Below are positions 8,211 to 17,246 of a stretch of DNA of 64,000 bases, in pieces (position 1 is the stretch's first letter; each line of letters starts with the position of its first letter). The translations under genes and the position numbers were made by a program. The stretch is from assembly GCA_964598845.1 (NCBI GenBank), contig CAZRDM010000007.1, positions 48,120 to 112,119 of the forward strand, read 5' to 3'. The notes under the pieces are model-generated. The model had not been told where the DNA came from and ran no database searches. It saw nothing but the letters and a program-made list of their open reading frames with translations. The stretch comes from FEN-987 sp964598845 (GTDB lineage: Archaea > Thermoproteota > Bathyarchaeia > 40CM-2-53-6).

Positions 8211-9190
8211 CTAGAAGAGACTCAGGGTACCCTCCTTCTTTGCACGGCGTTCGATCAAAGCGATAAGGTATTGGGAGAAGAGCATGAACGAGAGCCCCAT
8301 GATTGCCATAGCTAGCAAATCGAACCAGATTCTCAGTATGGTTTCTCCTCCAATCAAACTGAGCCTTGCGGCATGAATACCATATGTCAAAGGCAGAATA
8401 GATGCTACCGCTTGTAGAACTCCGGGAAGAATTCTTACCGGAAACCTCAGCCCTGATAGAAAGTCTATGGGTTCCTGAACGGAGACAAATATCGCGCCAC
8501 CCTCCCTAGTCAGAACTGCAACGCATCCAAAACACATCCCCAGACCAAGAAGAGAGAACGCCGACAGGAAAAACGAACTGAATACAGCGACTGGATCATG
8601 TACATTGATACTTACAAAGGGGGTGAACGCAACTAGGAGAACTATCGAAACGAACATCCAGATGTTCAGGAGCAGGCCCGCTAAACCTGAGCCAAGCAGA
8701 ACGGCGAAGCGACTGGCAGGCGTCAGAAGCATGATCTCAAGGGTACCCTGTTCTCTCTCCGCNNNNNNNNNNNNNNNNNNNNNNNNNNNNNNNNNNNNNN
8801 NNNNNNNNNNNNNNNNNNNNNNNNNNNNNNNNNNNNNNNNNNNNNNNNNNNNNNNNNNNNNNAGCGACTGGCAGGCGTCAGAAGCATGATCTCAAGGGTA
8901 CCCTGTTCTCTCTCCGCGTCGAAGAAGTTGCCAGCCAAGAGCGTGTTTGTGTAGGCGTTGTAGATAACTTGCCCAGCCACTAAGAATCCGATGATAGGCA
9001 GGTCTACGGACGGCTCTACTGATAGAAGAATATCCCTCCCGACGAAAGGAAGATACATGAAATAGAACGTTGTGACTTCAACGAACGGTAGCATCATGTT
9101 CCAGAAGAGTGTCCTCACTTGAAAGAAATATTGTAGAGTCTGCTTCCTCACTTCGGCCACTACGACGCCGGTCGTGTTCATCAGATTCAT
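8211..9190 (-). CDS. ABC-2 type transporter permease, split by an assembly gap
   Basis: The gene is interrupted by 100 N at 8763-8862, flanked by identical 55-bp ends. Deleting the N run and one copy (155 bases) leaves 825 bases, which read as one intact protein of 274 residues, almost the same length as its partner permease. The rejoined protein has LPIIGFLVAGQVIYNAYTN, then the ABC-2 signature EREQGTLEIMLLTPASR, then hydrophobic segments and ILPLTYGIHAARLSLIGG. The ATG at 9190 overlaps the stop of the ATPase gene in an ATGA arrangement. It is therefore a real, probably intact gene with a scaffolding error. Confidence 0.8.
8708..8917. repeat. 100-N gap with duplicated 55-bp ends (assembly artefact)
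   Basis: Bases 8708-8762 and 8863-8917 are identical, and exactly 100 N lie between them at 8763-8862. Contig ends that overlap but were not merged produce this pattern. Collapsing the copies restores the permease reading frame, which confirms that no sequence is missing. Confidence 0.9.
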
Positions 9191-10181
9191 TCGATTCCAC
9201 GACTCGTCAGCTTGATGAAGACATCCTCAAGCGTAGGCTTCCTCGTTTCGAATCGGCGGATCTTGAATCCGGCTTGGAGAATATCGCTCAAAAGCGATGA
9301 AACAGATCTATCGTCAGAAGAGTAACTGTCAGTTCTCCACTCTCCTCCCGTTGTGACGAGTATGCGGTGACTCCATCAGATTTCTTGAGGAGCGGCTCCA
9401 AGTGAGACATCTCACCGACAAGGCTGACGTGAAGAGAGATCTCTTTCGAAACGTAATCTTTCAGGCTTTCAGGTGTGTCTAGAGCTACAATACGCCCCCT
9501 GTCGATTATTGCCACCCTGTCACAAAGCTCCTCTGCCTCGTACATGTAATGTGTAGTGAGCAACACAGTCCTTCCTCCTTTGCGGACCAACTCTTCTCGA
9601 ATGAAGACTCTAAGGTCTCTCGCGATGTGCGGATCCAAGCCTATCGTTGGCTCATCCAGCAATAGGACAAGTGGATCGTTAATCAAACCTCTCGCAATTT
9701 GGAGTCTCTGCCTCATTCCCTTGCTATATTGCTCGACATAGTCCTCCCCTCTGCCTGCCAATCCGACCATTTGCAGGATCTCGTTAATCCGCTTCTTGGC
9801 GATAGTGCGAGGAACACCATAAAGGTCTGAGAAATATCGGAGGTTCTCACTTCCTGTCAGCCTGAAGTAAAGCATCCTCTCGCCTCCAGCCACCATGTTT
9901 AGAATCTCCTGTACTCTGCGCGGCTCTCTGACTACATCGAATCCCTCAACAACGGCTGTTCCGCTAGTCGGTTCTAGCAGTGTGGCGAGCATCTTGACCG
10001 TAGTCGTTTTTCCGGCTCCATTGGGCCCCAAGAGCCCAAAGAGCTCGCTCCGTTCAATTGAGAAGTTGATGCGATCGACGGCGAGGATCTCTTTCGGCGT
10101 TCTATGCCATAGCATGCCTGTAGTGGTCTTGTAGATCCTGGTAAGGTCAGCTACTTCGATAGAGGCTGGCACCTTTCCCAC
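9187..10181 (-). pseudogene. ABC transporter ATP-binding protein, frameshifted near the 3' end
   Basis: DrrA/CcmA-type ATPase. Walker A GLLGPNGAGKTTTVKM near residue 49, signature YSKGMRQRLQIARGL near 150, Walker B LVLLLDEPTIGLDP near 170 and the switch His in LLTTHYMYEAEE near 208 are all present, so the nucleotide-binding domain is complete. The frame breaks near 9318-9326: the main frame ends at 9288 after a spurious tail, while the next frame carries the expected C-terminal segment, with RRFETRKPTLEDVFIKLTSR, and stops at 9187. That stop overlaps the permease ATG as ATGA. The full span is one base short of a multiple of three, so a single-base deletion or sequencing error explains it. Confidence 0.75.
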
Positions 10182-10332
10182 CCTCGGGATCTGTGGTGCA
10201 GTGCCTTCTGAATGAAATGTGATTCTGCCTATTGACTGTGTTCAATTGCTATCTTGAGGGTGCCCAAGCCGGCTGCAGTGCCGCTACTGGATGAAGCCAT
10301 TGGAATGGGAGATTTTTACCGGCCAAAATCCG

Positions 10333-11409
10333 CTAAGTCGTTTCGCCCCTCGTCCAGCTAAGAATAGTTTCTTGCTCCTCATCCGTTTTGCTGAGGTTGG
10401 CTACCCGCACCCCTACCAATCTGATCTTCTTTCTAGATTCGCGGAACTCGTTGAACAGCATCTTGACGTATTCCTCTATTACGACTCTTTCGTTTGTATA
10501 TCGCGTATGGGTTCTTGCACGCGTGAAGGTTGAGAAGTCCTCGAGGCGTACTTTGATGCCGACTGTGCGAAAGAGCATGTTCTGCGACAGAACTCGAGCG
10601 TGAACATCATTGATCAAGAATGTGAATGCATCCATCACCTTTCGCTTATCAGCCACATCTTCCTCGAAGGTTGTTTCAGCACTTATGGATTTTGCCGAGT
10701 AAGTTGTGACAACTTCTTCTTCGTCTAAGCCCTGAGCCACTTGCCACAACCTCGTTCCGTACCTGCCAAAGATATCGGTCAACTTTCCAGGATGCGCGGC
10801 TGCCATGTCACCGATGGTACTGATCCCGATCCGTTTGAGTACCTCAGAGCTCTTTTTTCCTATTCCACTGATCTTGGTGACCGGCAATGGAGCCAAGAAT
10901 TCAGTCACTTTTTCAGGCGGGACTACTGTTAGACCGTCGGGTTTCTTGAAATCCGAAGCAATCTTCGCAACCGACTTGTTTGGCGCTACGCCGATGGAAC
11001 TGGTTAGCTGAGTCCGCTCTCCGATTTCTTTCTTTATCTTCGCCGCGAGATCGGCTGCCTCATCAAAACTGGCTACCTTTTCCGCTACGTCCAAGAAAGC
11101 CTCGTCGATGCTGATCTGCTCAAGTTTGTCTGAGAACTGCTTCAGAATCTGCATAACCTGTTCTGATGCGCTCTCATAGAGCGCAAAATTTGGCCGTACG
11201 TAGACGCCATTTGGACATAGCCTGTAGGCTTGGGAAATGGGCTGACCGGAGCGAACGCCGAACTTCCTCGCCTCATAGGAGCACCCAGCGACAACTCCTC
11301 GACCTTTTCCGTTCTTCGGATCTGCCCCGACGATGACGGGTTTCCCTTTCAAAGATGGGTTCTCGCGTTGCTCAACGGAGGAATAGAAGGCATCCATGTC
11401 GATATGCAT
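10333..11409 (-). CDS. dinB: DNA polymerase IV (Y-family, DinB/Dpo4)
   Basis: A 358-residue translesion polymerase. MHIDMDAFYSSVEQRENPSL is the catalytic N-terminus with the first metal-binding Asp and the steric-gate region. VVAGCSYEARKFGV is the fingers motif, and QISIDEAFLDVAE near residue 103 supplies the second catalytic Asp-Glu pair. TSSIGVAPNKSVAKIASDFKKPDGL and ISGIGKKSSEVLKRIGI (thumb helix-hairpin-helix) follow, then a little-finger domain. I place the start at ATG 11409, the family's universal position; the frame extends 30 codons upstream without homology. No PCNA-box is obvious at the C-terminus. Confidence 0.92.
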   Translation of the reverse strand: MHIDMDAFYSSVEQRENPSLKGKPVIVGADPKNGKGRGVVAGCSYEARKFGVRSGQPISQAYRLCPNGVYVRPNFALYESASEQVMQILKQFSDKLEQISIDEAFLDVAEKVASFDEAADLAAKIKKEIGERTQLTSSIGVAPNKSVAKIASDFKKPDGLTVVPPEKVTEFLAPLPVTKISGIGKKSSEVLKRIGISTIGDMAAAHPGKLTDIFGRYGTRLWQVAQGLDEEEVVTTYSAKSISAETTFEEDVADKRKVMDAFTFLINDVHARVLSQNMLFRTVGIKVRLEDFSTFTRARTHTRYTNERVVIEEYVKMLFNEFRESRKKIRLVGVRVANLSKTDEEQETILSWTRGETT

Positions 11410-11516
11410 TATGATTCTGAGCAACGCCTGCTCTCCAGTACGCAAACGTATCCTCGCCACAAATATTCGTGTATGGCTGATGAAAGTAATCGGAGTCATA
11501 TCAAAGGTCGATCACG

Positions 11517-12496
11517 TTACGGAAGAGTATTACCTAGAAAGCCAGCAGCAATCGTCAGTGAGATATCGGAACCTGAGCCACCCCATAGCCTGCTTCATAC
11601 TGGGTCACCGTTCGAGTTGTATTTGTTTAGGAAAATCAGCATGCCTTGGCCGAAGCTCTTTGTCATGCCTACGAGGTACAGAGATGGGAGATCTACGACC
11701 ATTCCAAGCGCGTCGTCCAATGCGGGCCCGCCCCAAGTCTTATGCCACTTGTACGCCCCAGTCATCTTGTCGAATGCAGCAAGGAGGGCGTCCCCACCTG
11801 TAATCCAACTCGGAGCGTCATATCTTCCCGCAACGTACACATTCTCTGAATCCACAACGATCTGTCCATTCGCCTCATCCCAGTCCGGAGTTCCCCAAGT
11901 TGTCGCCCAGATCAGATTGCCATTTATGTCAAGTTTTAGCACCGCGAGATCGTCTTGAGTTGTATTCCCCTTGGTCCATCCAGCAATGAACATGGAGCCG
12001 CCATCGATGGCTAGCCCGCCAACTTCCTCGTACCCGTAGCCTCTGTTCCAAGTAAGATCCCAAGCCATAGTCCCGTCCGAAGCTCTGTAGGCTTCGACAA
12101 CCATGTCGCAGGCCCCTGCCAAGACCAAGCCAGTACAGGTGTATGTCTACGTTCTCCGACGTAGACATGTTGTTGGTTGAACGTGACCATGAAGGCCTGA
12201 TCATTCCAAGGACTGCCCCCATGTGGTCTTCCATAGTTCCTTTCCGTCAGATGTTAGTTTGTAAAGATGGATGTCAGCGAGAGGCATTCCTTCATGGGTT
12301 ACAAAGTAAATGCTACCATCCGAATCCGTTTTGACAGCTCACGACTCATCATTTTCCGGTCCGCCGCGCGTCAAGTACCAAATGGGACGAGCTCGTTTCC
12401 CGCATCCGCTTGTACGCGCGTACCGAATAGAGGAAGAACTAGCCAGATTAGGAGAGCGAGTGTAACTCCTGCAGCGCGGGCGCCTAATCGTGGCAT
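11517..12496 (-). pseudogene. Secreted SBBP-type beta-propeller protein, decayed
   Basis: The ATG at 12496 follows the fumarase stop by three bases and begins with a signal peptide (MPRLGARAAGVTLALLIWL). The body holds beta-propeller repeats of the SBBP type: LWKTTWGQS, AWDLTWNRG, LIWATTWGT, YKWHKTWGG, each followed by a VDxxxVYVAG-like strand. It is broken by TGA at 12371-12373, 12339-12341 and 11595-11597, each where Trp would be expected, and by frame changes near 12370, 12214 and 12155. The longest surviving frame is 11595-12128; coding sequence continues to a TAA at 11517. Substrate or partner unknown. Confidence 0.7.
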
Positions 12497-12499
12497 CTT

Positions 12500-13084
12500 T
12501 TAGGCGTATGTCTTTACTATAGCATCGACTTTCGATGTGGCCTGATTGGTAACGACCTTCTTCAGGTCGTTACCTTGATGATCCTGCGTCACCAAGAGTG
12601 GTCCGAAATCTTTCACTTCCCAAATCCATACAAGTTCAGTCGGCCCCAGCTCCTCGAGGAGTCTCTTCTTGACGCGTACGATCTTGGAAACAGCTAAGGC
12701 TGAGGCACCGCCTGTGAATTCTGAGTATACTGCGCCAAAGTTGGCTAGTCCCTTCTTTCCGACTTCTCCCAGACCGCCCTTGCCTATGACTATCTTTGTC
12801 TTGTATTTCTCCAAGATTGGGGGAGTAAGCACGTCCATTCGCGTGCTTGTCGTCGGTCCACCCGCAACGATTATCCATTCCTCGCCATGCTTGCGAGCGA
12901 TGGGCCCGCAGTGAAAGATCGGGAGCCCCACGAGCTCCGTGATGAAAGTGACAGGTTCGAGGAGCTTTTTGTGAGCTTGATCTCGAGCAATCATGATATC
13001 GCCAGTAACGCATAGAACATCTCCCGCTCTGACCTCCGCAACTCGGTCGTTGTTTTGCGGAACGTTTAGTCGAAATTCGCCCAC
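12500..13084 (-). CDS. Class I fumarate hydratase, beta subunit
   Basis: A 194-residue C-terminal-type subunit of the two-subunit iron-sulfur fumarase. It is recognised by GDVLCVTGDIMIARDQAHKK near residues 22-41, FHCGPIARKHGEEWIIVAGG near 57-76, and GKGGLGEVGKKGLANFGAVY near 102-121, the swivelling domain that completes the active site. With the alpha subunit it interconverts fumarate and malate in the TCA cycle. The GTG start at 13084 follows GAGGTGACAAGAG, and the alpha stop lies four bases upstream, so the pair is translationally coupled. The decayed propeller gene follows directly. Confidence 0.9.
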   Translation of the reverse strand: MGEFRLNVPQNNDRVAEVRAGDVLCVTGDIMIARDQAHKKLLEPVTFITELVGLPIFHCGPIARKHGEEWIIVAGGPTTSTRMDVLTPPILEKYKTKIVIGKGGLGEVGKKGLANFGAVYSEFTGGASALAVSKIVRVKKRLLEELGPTELVWIWEVKDFGPLLVTQDHQGNDLKKVVTNQATSKVDAIVKTYA

Positions 13085-13090
13085 CTCTTG

Positions 13091-13954
13091 TCACCTCATC
13101 ATTCTGAATTTCCGGCCTCTAAGCTCAGCTACAGCGAGCCTATTAGCCCAGCACCCAAACGAGATTGCCACAGGCAAGCATGCCGTATGGGTTCCAGCTG
13201 TTTCGATGTGAACGTCCAGGACTGTTGTGTCACCGCCCAAACCCATTGTACCAATGCCCAGTTCGTTGATTCCTTTCAAGAGCGAGGACTCAAACTGAGC
13301 TACCTCTGGATCCGGATGTGCTACACCAATCGGTCTGAGCAATCCCAATTTCGAGTTGAACAGAGCCTGAACCGCGGATCCGCCGATGCCAATTCCTAGA
13401 ATATTCGGAGGGCACGTCTTTCCCCCTGCATCGATCACGACTTGGAGAACATGCTTGAAAATGTCCTGTCTGCTGGCGGTAGGCATCATCATCTTCAGAT
13501 TCGTAAAGTTCTCCGACCCTGCTCCCTTCAGAATCATCTTCATGGTTGTCTTCTTAGTCGATCTGTCGATCAGGACTTCAGGTTGACTCAGTCCGGTGTT
13601 CGTGCCGGTATTCTTGCGAGTAAGCGGGTGAACAACGTTCGGTCGCATCTCGCTCTTCGATGTTGAAGAACGAACAGCTCGGTCAAGCGCTTTCTCAACT
13701 TCTTCAAGATGATCGATGAGCTCTCCGGAGACAAAGAGAGTAACGAGCCCTGTGTCTTGGCACACAGGTATTCCTTTCTCGTCACTTAGGGTGACGCTCC
13801 CCAATATCGCTTCAAGCTGTTTCTTTGCGAGATCCTTAGTCTCGCGAGCATGAGCTTCTTTGATTGCACCCAAGATATCTTTAGGAAGTTCTGTGCTTGC
13901 GTGAAGGAGCATCTCGTTCAGGATGGGCTGTAACTCCTTTGCAGAGAATTTCAT
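13091..13954 (-). CDS. Class I fumarate hydratase, alpha subunit ([4Fe-4S])
   Basis: A 287-residue N-terminal-type subunit. The three cluster cysteines are seen in GIPVCQDTGLVTLF, GGKTCPPNILGIGIGG and THTACLPVAISFGCW. DRSTKKTTMKMILKGAGSEN is the conserved basic loop that binds the substrate carboxylates. It pairs with the beta subunit immediately downstream. I start it at ATG 13954; a TTG five codons earlier is possible. It is divergent from malic enzyme across 160 bases with A/T-rich promoter-like sequence, which suggests coordinated C4 metabolism. Confidence 0.9.
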   Translation of the reverse strand: MKFSAKELQPILNEMLLHASTELPKDILGAIKEAHARETKDLAKKQLEAILGSVTLSDEKGIPVCQDTGLVTLFVSGELIDHLEEVEKALDRAVRSSTSKSEMRPNVVHPLTRKNTGTNTGLSQPEVLIDRSTKKTTMKMILKGAGSENFTNLKMMMPTASRQDIFKHVLQVVIDAGGKTCPPNILGIGIGGSAVQALFNSKLGLLRPIGVAHPDPEVAQFESSLLKGINELGIGTMGLGGDTTVLDVHIETAGTHTACLPVAISFGCWANRLAVAELRGRKFRMMR

Positions 13955-14115
13955 CGACCCAACATCCAACTCGCATCAACTACGAGCTATCTCCTTATGC
14001 AACATGTTCTTATTACGTATAGAGAAAATCGCGTATGTAGAAGTATATGCTAAAGATGCGTCATCAATAAATGGTCAGTAGCATACATTGACTCATTATT
14101 CCATGTAGGAGAATA

Positions 14116-15471
14116 ATGGTTTTGCAAACTCTTACAAAGGAAAAACTTCTCGAGAAGGCGAAGAAGCCTGCAATCGATGCAATGAAGCTGCATCCCTTCT
14201 ATCATGGAAAAATGGAAATCGTACCAAAATGCTGCATCCGCAACTTCAATGACTTCGCGATTTGGTACACCCCCGGCGTTGCTGAACCCTGCAAGGCGAT
14301 CGCGAAAGACGAGAAACTGGTATACGATTACACAAACAAATGGAACATGGTCGCAATCGTCACAGATGGGACGAGAATTCTCGGCCTTGGCGATATTGGA
14401 CCGAAGGCGGGACTTCCAGTCATGGAAGGAAAGTCTATCCTCTTCAAGTACCTTGGGGGAGTTGATGCCGTCCCTATCTGCCTGGGAACGAAGGACCCCG
14501 ACGAGATCATAACGGCCGTGAAATGGCTACAACCCGCCTTCGGGGGAGTCAATCTGGAGGATATTTCCCAGCCGAAATGTTTTCGCATCCTCGACACACT
14601 CAGAACCACAGCCGAAATTCCAGTATGGCATGATGACCAGCAAGGTACCGCAACAATTGTGCTGTCAGGATTGATCAATGCTCTTGAATTGGTTGGGAAG
14701 AAGGCAAGTCACGTGACAGTATCGATGATTGGTGCCGGTGCGTCAAACGTGGCCTGTAGTAGATTGATGTTTGCTTACGGTTTCAAGCCTGAGAACGTCA
14801 TAGTAGTGGACACAAAGGGCATACTGCACGCTGAAAGGAAGGATATCGAGATGCGGAAAGCGGAGTTCGTTGATAAGTGGCGGCTTTGCCAAATTACCAA
14901 CAGAGAACAGCGCAAGGGAGGAATACCCGAGGCAATGAAGGGCACCGACGTATGTGTAGCTCTCTCAAAGCCTGGACCGGATACTCTCAAGAAGGAATGG
15001 GTTGCAACAATGGCCAACGACGCCATCCTGTTTGCATGCGCTAACCCAATTCCAGAAATTTGGCCGTGGGAGGCAATGGAAGCTGGTGCACGAGTCATTG
15101 CCACGGGCAGATCGGACTTTCCAAACCAAGTTAACAATTCGCTCGGCTTCCCGGGTATCTTCCGCGGAGCCCTTGATGTGAGAGCTAAGACCATAACTGA
15201 TGAGATGTGCATAGCCGCAGCCGAAGAACTCGCCAAATTCGCGCGAGAGAAGGAAATCAGCGAGCACTACATATGCCCGACGATGGAAGAATGGGAAGTG
15301 TATCCAAGGGAGGCTGTTGCTGTGGCCTTGAAAGCGCAGGAGCTAGGCATAGCTGGACTGCCGCTCACTAGAACGCAGCTTTACGAGCAAGCAACATCGA
15401 TCATAAAGAGATCACGCGAGATGACGCAGACGGCGATGAAACTGGGTTACATTCCCAAGGCCCCCGAATAG
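14116..15471 (+). CDS. NAD(P)-dependent malic enzyme (oxaloacetate-decarboxylating)
   Basis: A 451-residue malic enzyme that converts malate to pyruvate and CO2. FAIWYTPGVAEPCKAI near residues 48-63 holds the conserved Tyr, and AIVTDGTRILGLGDIGPKAG near 80-99 and ILFKYLGGVDAVPIC near 108-122 form the metal and substrate site. WHDDQQGTA near 176 carries the metal Asp residues, and VSMIGAGASNVACSRL near 205 is the Rossmann dinucleotide loop. ATG 14116 follows TAGGAGAAT. It is divergent from fumarase and followed 13 bases later by the flavoprotein gene, so fumarate-malate-pyruvate flow is grouped here. Cofactor preference cannot be read with confidence. Confidence 0.9.
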   Translation: MVLQTLTKEKLLEKAKKPAIDAMKLHPFYHGKMEIVPKCCIRNFNDFAIWYTPGVAEPCKAIAKDEKLVYDYTNKWNMVAIVTDGTRILGLGDIGPKAGLPVMEGKSILFKYLGGVDAVPICLGTKDPDEIITAVKWLQPAFGGVNLEDISQPKCFRILDTLRTTAEIPVWHDDQQGTATIVLSGLINALELVGKKASHVTVSMIGAGASNVACSRLMFAYGFKPENVIVVDTKGILHAERKDIEMRKAEFVDKWRLCQITNREQRKGGIPEAMKGTDVCVALSKPGPDTLKKEWVATMANDAILFACANPIPEIWPWEAMEAGARVIATGRSDFPNQVNNSLGFPGIFRGALDVRAKTITDEMCIAAAEELAKFAREKEISEHYICPTMEEWEVYPREAVAVALKAQELGIAGLPLTRTQLYEQATSIIKRSREMTQTAMKLGYIPKAPE

Positions 15472-15484
15472 GAGAGAAACCGAT

Positions 15485-16420
15485 TTGCGGAGAGATATTT
15501 CCCAGAAGATATATGACCTACTAGTCATTGGTGGGGGTCCGTCTGGCCTAACTGCAGCAACCTACGCCATTCGAAAACGTGTAGAAACAATGCTCCTCAG
15601 CGAGGACCTCGGAGGAAAGACGAATTACAAATTCGTTCTTCCGGACATCGAGACTCATTATGTCATAGATGGAGAGGAACTTGTAAGCAAATTCAAGAGT
15701 CAGATTGAGTATCTCGATTTTGCAAGGCATCTAGATAGAGTCACAAAGTTCGATCAGGTAGCGAGTGGCTTCGTGGCCACCACCAAAGGGGGAAAGACCT
15801 TCAAAGGTAGGGCGGCCATAATTGCCACCGGGGTCATGCCGAAACGACTTGATGTCCCGGGCGAAGAGAAATTCCTAGGCCATGGGGTAAGCTATTCTGC
15901 TTTAAGTCACGCGCAATTATTCATTGACATGGATGTCGCTGTCGTCGGTGATGGAAAACCAGCTCTTCAGGCAGCGGCGGAACTAGCGCAGATTGCACGA
16001 AAGGTCAGTGTAGTGGGAGTTCCCAGCAAGCATGTCGGTTCCGGGCTGGGCAAGATCCTCAAAGCTTCAGGGAAGGTTGAGTTCTACAGCGAGCACGCGG
16101 TCAAGGAGATAGAGGGTAAGGCCTCTGCAGAGAAGATTTTGATTAGATCGAAGATCAACAAGAGCGAGACTGAAATCCCTGTCAGAGCAGTCTTCGTCGA
16201 GTTAGGGTACGTTCCTAGTACGGAACTATTCGCTCATCTGGTGAAGACAACTTCTGATGGCAGGATCATAATTAATGAGAGGAACCAAACGAACGTTCCT
16301 GGACTCTTCGCGGCCGGCGATGTAACTGACGTGAACGCTCAACAGGTTGTCATTGCAATAGGCGGGGGAGCCAACGCCGCCCTGAGCGCATACGACTACC
16401 TGGTGAGCTTGAAGACTTAA
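15485..16420 (+). CDS. Thioredoxin-reductase-like FAD/NAD(P) oxidoreductase without the redox CxxC
   Basis: A 311-residue two-dinucleotide-fold flavoprotein. LLVIGGGPSGLTAATYAIRK is the FAD-binding GxGxxG and VAVVGDGKPALQAAAEL near residue 153 the NAD(P) site. IIATGVMPKRLDVPGEEKF and GLFAAGDVTDVNAQQVVIAI (C-terminal FAD motif) are as in thioredoxin reductase. Where the family has the CAxC disulfide after the G-x-G-V-S segment, this protein has YSALSHAQ, so thioredoxin reduction by the usual route is not possible. It may be a ferredoxin-NADP or other NAD(P)H oxidoreductase. The TTG start follows GGAGAG. It is likely cotranscribed with malic enzyme, which would supply its NAD(P)H. Confidence 0.82.
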   Translation: MRRDISQKIYDLLVIGGGPSGLTAATYAIRKRVETMLLSEDLGGKTNYKFVLPDIETHYVIDGEELVSKFKSQIEYLDFARHLDRVTKFDQVASGFVATTKGGKTFKGRAAIIATGVMPKRLDVPGEEKFLGHGVSYSALSHAQLFIDMDVAVVGDGKPALQAAAELAQIARKVSVVGVPSKHVGSGLGKILKASGKVEFYSEHAVKEIEGKASAEKILIRSKINKSETEIPVRAVFVELGYVPSTELFAHLVKTTSDGRIIINERNQTNVPGLFAAGDVTDVNAQQVVIAIGGGANAALSAYDYLVSLKT

Positions 16421-16526
16421 CAGATGCAATGCCGCTTCTTCCACCACCGTCCCCCCTCGACGAAACCGCAATGTAATAGTCGCCGCTAACCGCATCCTCA
16501 ACTCTTACGTTCCATCGTCTCTTACA

Positions 16527-17246
16527 CTAGTGTTTGACTAGAACTATGGTTGCCTTTCGTTTCAGATACTGGATGAAGTGCGTGGGGTTTATCGATTTGG
16601 GACATGCGTCGGCGCAGTTGAATATTGTATGACATCTCCAAACCCCGTCCTCGCATCCCACCAATCGTAGGCGTTCAACTTTCGCGGAGTCTCTCGTGTC
16701 TGCAATGAAGCGTGCGGCCTTGACAAAGGCCGCAGGCCCAGGATAACTTGGGTCGGTCCATGTTGAGGGACATGCAGAGAAACAGGCACCACAGTCAATG
16801 CAATCGATGGCAACATCAATGGCCTCTCGCTCCTTCGGTGTCTGAATGAACTCCTTCACTGGATAGGGCTCAGGTGCCTCGAAGTAGGGTTTCACGACCT
16901 CAATCTTGCGGAAGAATGGATGGAGATCAACGACTAGATCCCGAATGACTGGAAGATGAGGCAAAGGTCCGATCGTGATGTCGTTCCCCAACGTGCTGAT
17001 CTGAGTGTTGCATGCCAATCTCTGGCAACCGTTGATAAACGTGGCACAGCTTCCACACACTGCGCTTCTGCAGGAATATCGGAAAGCCAACAATCGATCC
17101 TGCTTATCAAGTACGTGGAACAATGCGTCGAGAACGGTCATTCCAGGTTTTGTGGGAACGTCGAAGCTGTCATAGTGCGGTTCAGTGTCGCTCCTTGGAT
17201 TGAACCGCTGTATTCTCAGCCTGGCGCTCTTGGGGAGTGAGTTCAA
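16527..17246 (-). CDS. sdhB: Succinate dehydrogenase iron-sulfur subunit
   Basis: A 239-residue SdhB of complex II. The [2Fe-2S] ligands are in YSCRSAVCGSCATFINGCQRL, with the fourth Cys in LACNT; the [4Fe-4S] and third cluster ligands are in CIDCGACFSACPS and RCHTIFNCADACPKSINP. It passes electrons from SdhA FAD towards the membrane quinone site. It is the last gene of the long respiratory run and overlaps the sdhA stop by four bases. The final CPKSINPTHFI segment is normal, so this is not the variant with altered third-cluster cysteines known from some archaea. Confidence 0.94.
   Translation of the reverse strand: MNSLPKSARLRIQRFNPRSDTEPHYDSFDVPTKPGMTVLDALFHVLDKQDRLLAFRYSCRSAVCGSCATFINGCQRLACNTQISTLGNDITIGPLPHLPVIRDLVVDLHPFFRKIEVVKPYFEAPEPYPVKEFIQTPKEREAIDVAIDCIDCGACFSACPSTWTDPSYPGPAAFVKAARFIADTRDSAKVERLRLVGCEDGVWRCHTIFNCADACPKSINPTHFIQYLKRKATIVLVKH

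Noticed and set aside
8605..8889. Frames running through the N gap
   Set aside because: They are translations of unknown bases; the gap is an artefact within a permease gene.
9187..9340. BHB intron as explanation of the ATPase frameshift
   Set aside because: No inserted sequence or bulge-helix-bulge fold is visible; the protein simply continues in the next frame.
10240..10330. tRNA-like stretch GGGTGCCCAAGCCGGC between dinB and the ABC operon
   Set aside because: There is no matching acceptor stem, anticodon arm or T-arm consensus, so it is not a tRNA.
11230..11958. Plus-strand frame of 242 codons
   Set aside because: It runs across the complement of the DinB N-terminus, a spacer and the propeller pseudogene, so it cannot be one gene.
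11517..12496. TGA read as tryptophan (genetic code change)
   Set aside because: Other genes in the window end in TGA with correct C-termini, and this gene also has frame changes, so decay is simpler.
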